Assembly: GCA_964428355.1 (NCBI GenBank)
Contig: CAYRYU010000149.1
Span: 1 to 13,142, forward strand
From: CAYRYU01 sp964428355
GTDB taxonomy: Bacteria > Muiribacteriota > Ozemobacteria > Ozemobacterales > Ozemobacteraceae
Length of the DNA stretch: 13,142 bases
Direction: 5' to 3'
The position numbers and the translations under genes were made by a program. Below the pieces are notes generated by a model that worked only from the letters and a program-made list of their open reading frames with translations, was not told the origin of the DNA and did no database searches. Below are positions 6,428-13,142 of this stretch, in pieces (position 1 is the stretch's first letter; every line of letters begins with the position of its first letter).

Positions 6428-9336
6428 GGGTCCTCCTCTTTCCACGATTGGCCATGACCCGGTGAATCTGGTCGAGAACGTCATCCAGACGTTTCCCAAC
6501 ATCCTCTGCGAGAAACCTCAACACGAAATACCCGTTTTCCTGCAACAAGGAATCCTTCCGACGGTCGCTCCGCCAGGCTTCCGGACCGGACAGATGCTGG
6601 GGGCCGTCCAGTTCGATGGCCAGACGGGCCTCGTCGCAAAGGAGATCGATCTCCATTTCCCCGTTTCCATCGAAGGGGATGGGCAAGGCAACGTTCAGGT
6701 GGAATCGGCCTCGGGTCTGGGGAAGCCCCCTGAGCAGTGTTGCGGGTCGCGTCTCGAGGCGCCGGAAGAGAAAAGCCTCGGTTGAACTTCGGGCCCTGGC
6801 TTCTTCCCCCGTTGCGAATCGCACCCCTTCCCGGGGCAAATTGGAACAAGGCTCATCTGCCTGGGGACGGACAGCGTGCACAAACAGGTTGGCCAGAGGC
6901 GAGTCGACTCCGTCGAGAACCAGCCTGCGGACACTGGCGGCATAATCCTTCTTCCAGGCCGGGTCCACAGGAAGTGGAACATCGGTCGGCCATCCGGGAA
7001 TCGCACTTGCCGGGAGAAGGATGGAATACCCGATGGCCTCGTAGCCCTTGCATCGCCTCTCGAACATCCTGGAAAGCATGGGAACATCGAGATCGGCATA
7101 GTCGTACACGCGGACTTCCTGCTTCCTGTCGTTCAAACGATGCAGCCGTCCGACATACTGGGCAATGGTCCCACGCCAGGACACGGGAAGGGTGAGGAAG
7201 AGGGTGTCCAGTCGGGAATCATCGAATCCTTCCCCGATGAATCGGCCGGTTGCTAGCAAGACCCGCTTCTGATCCGGGGGAATTCCATCCAATCTCTCCC
7301 GAATGGTCCGCAATTCCTTCTTTTTCATTCCCCCGTGGAGGACGATAAGGTGCGGGATCTTCCCCTCCAGACGCCTGGCCAGGTCCTCGAGGTGGGCCTG
7401 GCGCTCGGTCAATACCAGGGGTGAACGCCCTTCTCCAACGGCCTCCAGGATGTCCTCCTGGATGAGTCGGTTTCGCGACCCATCGATCTGCAATTCGTCA
7501 TACAGGTCATGGAACTGGGCCCGGAGGTCCGGGTCTGGAGCTTTGACAGGTCGGAACCCGGTGGGGCGAACGAATACCGAATGGGCGAACGGCCTTTCCC
7601 TGGCCTGGGCCTTTGCATCCACCCGGTGCCGAACCGGGCCGCACTGCATGAAGATGGCCGGGTGTTGGCCGTCCTTGCGCGTGACGGTGGCGGACAGGCC
7701 GGTGATGAACTTCGCTTTTGCCCGCCGGGCGACCTGAAGGAAGCTTTGGGCAGACAAATGATGACATTCATCGAAGATGAGATGTCCGTAACTCCCGACC
7801 AGGTCATTCACAACGTCCTTTCGCACGAGGCTTTGGATGACCGCCACGTCCAGGAGGCCGGTCGGCTTCTTCTTTCCCCCGCCGATCCTGCCGATGGATT
7901 TTGATGGAATACCCAGAAACCCGGCGAGGCGCTCAACCCATTGATCCATCAGCTGCCGGCGATGGACCACGACCAGGGTGTTGACCCCACGCCTGGCCAC
8001 CAACCATGCCCCGACCACCGTCTTTCCGAACGCCGTGGTGGCAGCTAGAATTCCGATGTCATGGGCCGCCATGTCTTCCGCTGCAGGTATCTGGCCCTCG
8101 CGAAGATTCCCTTGAAATTCAGCGGTGAAAGGTTTGCCGAAAACCTTTTGTCGCGGATGACGAGCTCGATTTTCAAGTCGGAAAACAGGTGCCGTATGTC
8201 ATCCAGGCAGCCGCGGGGAACGGCAATATGCTTCGGATGATCCTCCGCGCAGGCCACGATCCGGGGAATCTTGAACGTCGACAGGCGCATGGCCTGGGCT
8301 TTGTAAAACTCAGGATTCTGGAAAGCCGCCACTCGAATGATCCGATTCAACAATCCGGGCCCAAGTTCTTCCTTCGGGATATACACCTGGTCTCCAAGGA
8401 CGATCTCAATTTTGTCGGGAAGGGTGCCGGCAATGGGTGGCTCTCTTCTGCGGCGAGAGGCGGAATGACCCAAGGGGTTTCATCATCCTCATCCCTCGGT
8501 GCCAAGCGCACTCCCATGATTCCGCCCTTCCCCTCGGCAACTCGGACGATTTCCTCGACCAGGGAGGGTTGAATGCGTCGAATGCGGACAAGGAAGGCCC
8601 ACTGATCAGGAAAGGGAGCTCCTCCTTCGTCGAGGAAGACGCTGTTTTCCTGTTTTCGAGCCACGCCTTGGAGGGGGAGAGCGATCAGGTTTCCGAAACC
8701 GCCCTTGGGAAGGGTGTCCTGGTTGGGAAAGAGCCGATCGTAGGAATTGAGTCCGAGGGCTGGTCGGCGTTCCATGGTCTCGGTCAAGAGCCAGGAGCCC
8801 AGTCGCCTTGCCAATCCGGCGGGAATCGCCCTATCGAAGAACATCCAGACGTGTCCCCCCCGGCCGGACCGGGACCGCTCCAGGTAGGCAGGGAGTTCAT
8901 GTCTACGGCAGGTTTCGAGGAAGGCGCGAGCGTCCTCCAGCCATCCTTCCTTGTCAAAGTCTGCGGCAAGAAAAAAACAGGTTTCATCCTGGAGGATGGG
9001 GAAAATCCCCATGACAAAGGGTTGGCCCTTGGAATCCCGTCCGGTTAAGTGCCAGAAAATGGTTTCGTCGGTGACTCCCAACAGCCGCCTGTTTGGGCAA
9101 CGCCCGCACTTGGTCCTTCCCTTGTCGCAGAGGGTGCGATCCCACTCGTTCGCACAGGCGGGAGCATAACCCTTCTTCCCCGTCTTCTGGCTCTCGAACC
9201 GCCTGGGATAAACATCTTCTCGGCCCCTGAACAGAAATCGGAAAAGGGTCGCCTTCGCGGAAGGGGATGATCTCTGATCGATCAGGTCCCGAGCCTGACC
9301 TTCCTGCGCCGCTTGGGGAATAAACTCGTCGGCCAT
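6405..9336 (-). pseudogene. TOTE-type primase-helicase-DUF559 nuclease, two frameshifts
   Basis: The gene reads as three segments in three frames: 9336 to 8347, about 8461 to about 8140, and about 8140 to 6405. Restoring one base near 8455-8461 and one near 8139-8150 gives 978 codons and a colinear protein. Segment 1 is an archaeo-eukaryotic primase (AEP) domain of the TOTE conflict-system type: ALFR-like ATLFRFLFRGREDVYP, Cys cluster C61/C70/C77/C80, DFD at 126-128, GGHVW with H162. Segment 2 holds DQVYIPKEEL...AACAEDHPKHI-like linker. Segment 3 is an SF2 helicase (AFGKT, DECHH, SAT, QYVGRLHR) followed by a DUF559/Vsr-like nuclease (EIDLLCDEARLAIELDGPQH, key Asp, Glu, Asp and His present). 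Start: ATG 9336; an upstream TTG in frame lies inside the vapC remnant and is unlikely. All catalytic motifs are intact, so the breaks are either very recent or assembly errors. Confidence 0.85.
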
Positions 9337-9358
9337 CTCGTCCGAAGGCAAGGAACCA

Positions 9359-9537
9359 TTAATCCTTGCCCGAAATGACTTCGAAACCGGCTTGAGAAAA
9401 GTGTCGGTCAAAAGTCAGAGCCATCTTGATGCGTTGGGCCCTCATCAGGGAAAAAGAGACGCAATCATTGAAGGAAAACGATCATCCAGGACTTCGAGGG
9501 CGATCAGGAAACCGATGTCGACGAAAACCGCGCTCAT
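9359..9537 (-). pseudogene. vapC: vapC PIN-domain toxin remnant (internal deletion)
   Basis: ATG 9537 overlaps the antitoxin stop as ATGA, the usual vapBC junction, and reads MSAVFVDIGFLIALEVLDD, a normal PIN N-terminus with its first Asp. This frame stops at 9445. In another frame from about 9481 the sequence reads FNDCVSFSLMRAQRIKMALTFDRHFSQAGFEV to TAA 9359, a normal PIN C-terminus. Roughly 80 central codons of a typical VapC are gone and the frame is lost, so no toxin is made. Its end is 22 bp before the primase start, so the primase gene now follows vapB directly. Confidence 0.82.
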
Positions 9538-9749
9538 GGTTTCCCGGAATACAGGTATCTATCGGTGCTCTCCGACGCGTCCTCAATCCCCAGCCTCACA
9601 GGCTTCTTTCCCAGGTTTCGGATCGGGTCGGATTCATCCAGGGGTCGGACGACAATGCCGGATTTTTCCCGGTGGATTTCGACAACCTTGGCATTCCCAA
9701 GAAGTCGCCGGGGTATGAGGATCCCCTTTTCCGTCACAGTGGCTTTCAT
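9534..9749 (-). CDS. vapB: VapB/AbrB-like antitoxin
   Basis: Predicted 71 aa from ATG 9749, with GGGGGAG at 9759-9753. The N-terminus MKATVTEKGILIPRRLLGNAKVVEIHREK is a swapped-hairpin AbrB/MazE-type DNA-binding fold as in VapB antitoxins; the tail LGIEDASESTDRYLYSGKP is the usual toxin-binding kind of tail. Its toxin gene is reduced to a remnant, so this is an orphan antitoxin. It still has its own promoter and stands first in the TOTE operon, which makes it a candidate repressor of that operon (inference). Confidence 0.82.
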   Translation of the reverse strand: MKATVTEKGILIPRRLLGNAKVVEIHREKSGIVVRPLDESDPIRNLGKKPVRLGIEDASESTDRYLYSGKP

Positions 9750-9777
9750 GGACTCCCCCTTTTCCGATTCTCCCCTC

Positions 9778-9786
9778 ATTCTACCA
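9778..9786 (-). promoter_or_regulatory. Extended -10 promoter of the vapB/TOTE operon
   Basis: TG-G-TAGAAT reads on the minus strand from 9786 to 9778, about 28 bases before ATG 9749, leaving room for the ribosome site. The -35 region is poor, as expected for an extended -10 promoter. It is the only promoter I see for the minus-strand genes down to 5270. Confidence 0.5.
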
Positions 9787-9891
9787 CACAAATGAGTCAG
9801 TCGGCCTTTGGAGAGTTGGAGAGTTTCCACGATTTCCCGGGGGGCACGGTTTGTGAAATCTTGTTGGTAGGCGCGATTTGAAAGTCGATCC

Positions 9892-9916
9892 CAGTGGAGG
9901 GAATCGAACCGGCGTC
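9892..9916 (-). other. tRNA/tmRNA 3'-end-like fragment
   Basis: The minus strand reads CGGACGCCGGTTCGATTCC, then CTCCACTG. It closely resembles the T-arm and tail of tmRNA or tRNA genes, but the T-stem does not close and about six bases of the expected 3' strand are missing, so it is not a functional RNA gene. It abuts hairpin-repeat copy 2. A relic of an integration site is one explanation. Confidence 0.35.
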
Positions 9917-9962
9917 CGAGGATTTACCCCGGTGTGGACCACCTCCACTGCGCAAATCCTCG
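9917..9962. repeat. 46-bp hairpin repeat, copy 2
   Basis: Arms CGAGGATTT (9917-9925) and AAATCCTCG (9954-9962) enclose the same 21-base centre as copy 1. Direct orientation, left ends 5905 bp apart. Here the CCTCCACTG of the centre (9942-9950) is also a perfect complement of CAGTGGAGG at 9892-9900, an arrangement that could form a pseudoknot; copy 1 lacks this partner. Confidence 0.75.
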
Positions 9963-10016
9963 TACGTCGGTTTTTCGGCGTTCGAGGAAATTTTCTTCGC
10001 ACCTTTGGGGTGCGCG

Positions 10017-10259
10017 ATGCTGTCACGATATCTCCGGGCGGCCCTGGGAAGGGCGCATTACGAGATCCTCGAGGACGAGGGGACGTTCTACGGCGAGATT
10101 CCCGAATGCCCCGGGGTCTACGCCAATGCTGCCACGCTCGAGGCCTGCCGCGAGGAACTGGAAGAGGTCCTCGAGGAGTGGGTCCTGTTCCGCGTGGCGA
10201 AGAACCTGAAACTGCCCACCATCGACGGCGAGGCCCTAAAGATCAAGAAGGTCGCCTGA
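10017..10259 (+). CDS. hicB: HicB-family antitoxin
   Basis: Predicted 80 aa from ATG 10017. The pattern YEILEDEGTFYGEIPECPGVYANAATLEACREELEEVLEEWVL is a standard HicB partial RNase-H fold; the tail is short and shows no separate DNA-binding domain. The frame stays open further upstream, but that stretch lies in the hairpin repeat and is not credible coding sequence. Only a weak ribosome site is present. The stop shares one base with the hicA start (TGATG). HicB binds and inhibits HicA and commonly represses the operon. Intact. Confidence 0.88.
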   Translation: MLSRYLRAALGRAHYEILEDEGTFYGEIPECPGVYANAATLEACREELEEVLEEWVLFRVAKNLKLPTIDGEALKIKKVA

Positions 10260-10479
10260 TGCCGCCCTGGGGCCCCATCGACCGTCGCGTTCTCATCAAA
10301 GCCCTACGTTCAGCCGGTTTCCAAGGCCCCTTTTCCGGCGGCAAGCATCAGTTCATGCTTCGGGGCGACCTCACCCTCCGTATTCCCAACCCACACCAAC
10401 CGCCATCGGCCTCTCCCTCCTCACCCGCATCCTCCGCCAAGCGGGCATTTCCCGCGAGGAATGGGAAAGGTTGAGGTAG
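10259..10479 (+). pseudogene. hicA: HicA-family toxin, frameshifted
   Basis: ATG 10259 (overlapping the hicB stop) begins MPPWGPIDRRVLIKALRSAG, followed by GPFSGGKHQFMLRGDLTLRIPNPHQ, the HicA double-stranded-RNA-binding-like fold with its catalytic His in GGKHQFM. After codon 47 the frame changes near 10400; the rest of the family pattern (AIGLSLLTRILRQAGISREEW) continues one frame over to TAG 10479. A one-base deletion fits the spacing of the family consensus. Read as given, the protein ends at 10474 with a nonsense tail. The catalytic His precedes the break, but the C-terminal helices are lost, so activity is doubtful. Confidence 0.85.
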
Positions 10480-10504
10480 ACCCTTCTTTTTCCATGGGTG
10501 CGTC

Positions 10505-10513
10505 TGCTAGAAT
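10505..10513 (+). promoter_or_regulatory. Extended -10 promoter of the SBD-HNH gene
   Basis: TG-C-TAGAAT at 10505-10513 stands seven bases before ATG 10521. As with the DUF433 gene, the start codon would be about the first base of the transcript. No Shine-Dalgarno is present. Upstream hicBA transcription could also read through. Confidence 0.45.
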
Positions 10514-10520
10514 GTGTTCG

Positions 10521-11417
10521 ATGGAAACGGGGGAGCTTCAGAAGCGGTTCGAGAGGATCAGGGTCTGGGCCCAGAAAGGGGAACGGGCGCCGCACAAACC
10601 CCTGTTGCTCCTCTGGGCCCTCGGGCGGTTGCAGGCAGGGAAGCCTCGTCTCGTCCCCTTTATGGAAATCGAAGAACCTCTTCGGAATCTCCTGCGCGAG
10701 TTCGGACCACCACGGAAGTCGTACCACCCCGAGTTTCCTTTCTGGCATCTCCAGACCGACCATCTGTGGGAAATCCCCGGGATGGAGACTCTCCCCAGAC
10801 GGCGGGGAAGTTCCAATGTCACGGCGAAAAACCTGAGAGAGGGCGGCATCGCGGGGGGATTCCCGGTCGAGGTGTTCACCGCCCTGAGGAACGATCCAGT
10901 CTTGTTGGGAACCCTGGCTAGGCGGATTCTCCAGGGGTCGTTCCCGGAGTCCTACCACGATGATCTCCTTTCCGCGGTGGGGCTTGAGCTGCCTGTATCA
11001 GGGGTCGAAATGGAGACCAGAACGCTGAGGATCCGTGATCCCGAGTTCCGCGAGCGGATCCTGCGCGCCTACGGGCAGGAATGTTGCGTCTGTGGCATCT
11101 CCCTGCGCCTGGGTTCAGCCCTGGTGGGAATCGAGGCCGCCCACATCAAGTGGCACCAGGCCGGCGGCCCGGACATGGAGGCCAATGGCCTGTGCCTCTG
11201 CACCCTCCACCACAAACTGTTCGATCGGGGGGTCTGGGGTTTCGACGAAAGCCGACGGATCCTCGTCTCCGAGGATGCCGCCGGCCCCGGGGCGGAAGAC
11301 TGGCTCTACCGTTTCCAGCACCAGGTCCTCCGCCCCCCAAGGCGCACTGATTACCTCCCCCGGGACGTCTTCCGTAACTGGCACGTGGCCGAAGTGCTCC
11401 GCCATCCCTTCAGCTGA
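10521..11417 (+). CDS. Phosphorothioated-DNA-binding HNH restriction endonuclease
   Basis: Predicted 298 aa. The N-terminal half is a sulfur-binding domain: RAPHKPLLLLWALGRLQAGK at residues 22-41, GPPRKSYHPEFPFWHLQ at 62-78, then GGFPVEV and FPESYHDDLL. The C-terminal half is a ScoMcrA-like HNH nuclease: C188-x-x-C191, GIEAAHIKWHQAGGPD with H208, N222, CTLHHKLFDRG with C227 and H230/H231. Family members recognise phosphorothioate-modified DNA (made by Dnd systems) and cut nearby, a type IV-like restriction that excludes foreign modified DNA. No dnd genes are in the window. ATG 10521 is chosen because it follows the -10 box and matches the usual start of the family; ATG 10512 and 10494 are in frame. 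The DUF2075 gene follows after 10 bp. The protein looks intact. Confidence 0.9.
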   Translation: METGELQKRFERIRVWAQKGERAPHKPLLLLWALGRLQAGKPRLVPFMEIEEPLRNLLREFGPPRKSYHPEFPFWHLQTDHLWEIPGMETLPRRRGSSNVTAKNLREGGIAGGFPVEVFTALRNDPVLLGTLARRILQGSFPESYHDDLLSAVGLELPVSGVEMETRTLRIRDPEFRERILRAYGQECCVCGISLRLGSALVGIEAAHIKWHQAGGPDMEANGLCLCTLHHKLFDRGVWGFDESRRILVSEDAAGPGAEDWLYRFQHQVLRPPRRTDYLPRDVFRNWHVAEVLRHPFS

Positions 11418-11427
11418 AAAGACACCG

Positions 11428-13142
11428 ATGAAACGTTCCCTGTATTCCGATCCGGTTGCCAGTTTCTGTTCAAGCCCCCCCGAGGCCATCCTCGGCCGCC
11501 TCGTCGAAAGGTATGCCTTCCCCCTCGAGCAATCCCAGAAAGATGCCTGGGTCGAAGAGATCAAGATTCTCCAACCGATCCTTTCCGGTTGGCCCGGGAT
11601 CCTATACTTCGAGTTCGCAATCCCGCGCATGGGGAAGTTTGTTGACGTGGTCCTGGTCACACCATCCGTCATTTTTGTCCTGGAGTTCAAAATCGGAGAA
11701 CATAGTTTTCCGAGACAAGCCATCGATCAAGTCTGGGATTACGCCCTCGACCTGAAGAATTTCCACGAAACCAGTCATGCAGCCTTCGTCGCTCCCATCC
11801 TCATTGCAACCGAGGCCAAAGATCTTCCTCTGCCGGAAATCGTTTGGCCCGAAGCAGACCATCTTCTTCCGCCCCTGAGAACCAACCGAAACATGCTGAG
11901 AACAGCCATGCAACGTGTACGGGACTCCGTGGGGGCGAAGTTTCTTAACCCGGACGAGTGGGAAGATGGGAGGTATTCCCCGACCCCGACCATTATCGAG
12001 GCCGCGATGGCCCTGTATCGTGGACATTCCGTGAAGGAAATTTCCCGACATGATGCAGGGGCAATAAATCTCAGCACAACATCGGAGACCGTTTCTGAAA
12101 TTGTGCGGCATTCAAAGGAAAAATCCCGGAAATCCCTTTGCTTCGTGACCGGGGTTCCCGGGGCGGGAAAAACCCTGGTCGGGCTGAATATTGCCACGCA
12201 AAACCAGAACCCGAATCAGGATCTGTACAGTGTTTTCCTATCCGGGAATGGTCCCCTGGTTGCCGTGTTGCGTGAAGCGTTGGCGCGCGACAAGGTAGCC
12301 CATGCCAAATTGAAGAAGCAGACGATTTCAAAGGCCGAGGCCAAAAGTCAGGTAAAAATGTTCGTTCAGAACGTTCACCATTTCCGAGATGAATGCTTGC
12401 GAGATGACCGGCCGCCCATTGAGCATGTCGCGATTTTCGACGAAGCGCAGCGAGCATGGAATCAAGATCAGACTGCAGCGTTCATGAGGAAGAAGAAGAA
12501 AAATCCAGATTTCAAAATCTCTGAACCCGAATTTCTCCTTTCCTGTCTCGACAGACATGGAACGTGGGCCACCGTCGTATGTCTCGTTGGTGGGGGGCAG
12601 GAGATCAACACCGGGGAAGCCGGGATTCAGGAGTGGCTGGATTCGGTCGAGCGATCGTTCCCGAATTGGGATGTTTATGTTTCACCTCAACTGGCGGGTC
12701 CCGGGTTTTCAGCAACGGAAGTTCTGTCACGGCTATCTTCCCGAACCCAGGTGTTTCACAGGAACGACCTCCACTTGCATGTGTCGATCCGGTCGTTTCG
12801 ATCGGAACATGTCTCCAAATTCGTAAGCGACATTTTGGATCTGGAAATGAGAAGCGCCCGATATAGTCTCGATCGAGTTCGCGAAGTATTTCCGATCGTT
12901 TTGACGCGTGACCTTCTGACGGCCAAGCAGTGGTTGCGGAAGAAGGCCAGAGGGTCGGAAAGATTTGGCATGATGGTTTCCTCCCGAGCCAAACGACTCC
13001 GCCCTATGGCTGTTGACATCAGGACCCCCACAGACCCGGTGCAGTGGTTCCTCTGTGAAAAGGAGGATATCCGATCCTCTTTCTATCTTGAAGATGTCGC
13101 AACCGAATTTCAGGTCCAGGGCCTTGAGATTGACTGGGGGTG
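11428..13142 (+). CDS. PD-(D/E)xK nuclease fused to DUF2075/SLFN-type helicase (partial)
   Basis: At least 571 codons; the frame runs off the right edge. Residues about 1-150 hold a nuclease-like motif, D73 in KFVDVVLV and E86-x-K88 in VLEFKIGE, preceded by YFEFAIPRMGK. The helicase/ATPase part has Walker A GVPGAGKT at 242-249 and Walker B DEAQR from 338, followed by CLVGGGQEIN and, at the edge, VATEFQVQGLE, a signature of the DUF2075/SLFN group-3 helicase family. Start ATG 11428 is 10 bp after the HNH gene; no good ribosome site, so coupling is likely. Such nuclease-ATPases occur in defence islands, but a specific activity is not established. By eye it is less GC-rich than the left helicase, suggesting separate origin. 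Confidence 0.88.
   Translation, partial: MKRSLYSDPVASFCSSPPEAILGRLVERYAFPLEQSQKDAWVEEIKILQPILSGWPGILYFEFAIPRMGKFVDVVLVTPSVIFVLEFKIGEHSFPRQAIDQVWDYALDLKNFHETSHAAFVAPILIATEAKDLPLPEIVWPEADHLLPPLRTNRNMLRTAMQRVRDSVGAKFLNPDEWEDGRYSPTPTIIEAAMALYRGHSVKEISRHDAGAINLSTTSETVSEIVRHSKEKSRKSLCFVTGVPGAGKTLVGLNIATQNQNPNQDLYSVFLSGNGPLVAVLREALARDKVAHAKLKKQTISKAEAKSQVKMFVQNVHHFRDECLRDDRPPIEHVAIFDEAQRAWNQDQTAAFMRKKKKNPDFKISEPEFLLSCLDRHGTWATVVCLVGGGQEINTGEAGIQEWLDSVERSFPNWDVYVSPQLAGPGFSATEVLSRLSSRTQVFHRNDLHLHVSIRSFRSEHVSKFVSDILDLEMRSARYSLDRVREVFPIVLTRDLLTAKQWLRKKARGSERFGMMVSSRAKRLRPMAVDIRTPTDPVQWFLCEKEDIRSSFYLEDVATEFQVQGLEIDWG

Noticed and set aside
8139..8480. Programmed -1 frameshifting in the TOTE gene
   Set aside because: Neither site has an X-XXY-YYZ slippery heptamer in the correct phase, and two such events in one gene would be unlikely.
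9337..9411. TTG 9411 as the primase start
   Set aside because: Codons 9411 to 9359 lie in the vapC remnant in another frame; ATG 9336 is just after that gene's stop.
9894..10016. Longer HicB with a 41-residue N-terminal extension
   Set aside because: The extension is the hairpin repeat read through; copy 1 gives a similar GPPPL-KSS peptide in a non-coding spacer, so the similarity is of DNA, not protein.

Overview
The window looks like a bacterial defence/accessory island: several unrelated nuclease-helicase systems interleaved with small toxin-antitoxin-type gene pairs, no housekeeping genes, and clear scars of gene decay and duplication. The DNA is GC-rich and bacterial, with Shine-Dalgarno sites on some genes and extended -10 boxes set right at the start codon on others. 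The species cannot be named from sequence alone. By eye composition is mosaic: the body of the left-hand helicase is very GC-rich, while the right-hand nuclease-helicase is clearly less so.

Left module (1-3958, minus strand): a DUF4160 protein and a DUF2442-HTH protein, behind a promoter with a perfect palindrome between -35 and -10, lead into a large gene that runs off the left edge. That gene encodes an Mrr-like PD-(D/E)xK domain, an SF2 helicase and an exact 66-residue tandem array of the phage-integrase repeat type. Because its frame is open at the window edge it is easily missed.

Central module (about 4000-9970): a plus-strand DUF433/DUF5615 antitoxin-toxin-like pair and a small Cys-containing protein converge on a minus-strand operon. 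The operon holds a VapB-like antitoxin, a collapsed vapC, a TOTE-type gene (archaeo-eukaryotic primase, DECH helicase, DUF559 nuclease) and a widespread protein of unknown function. The TOTE gene is interrupted by two single-base frameshifts. An eroded second copy of the primase 5' end lies at the distal end of the operon. The block is bracketed by two direct copies of a 46-bp hairpin repeat, 5.9 kb apart.

Right module (about 10017-13142, plus strand): hicB, a frameshifted hicA, an HNH endonuclease of the phosphorothioate-DNA-binding (SBD-HNH, McrA-like) family, and a PD-(D/E)xK plus DUF2075/SLFN-type helicase that runs off the right edge.

Overall: three candidate DNA-targeting systems (REase-helicase with integrase repeats; TOTE primase-helicase-nuclease; phosphorothioate-dependent HNH with a DUF2075 nuclease-helicase), each associated with TA-type small genes. 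Two of the operons appear to start with the small genes, so these may set expression of the large effectors.
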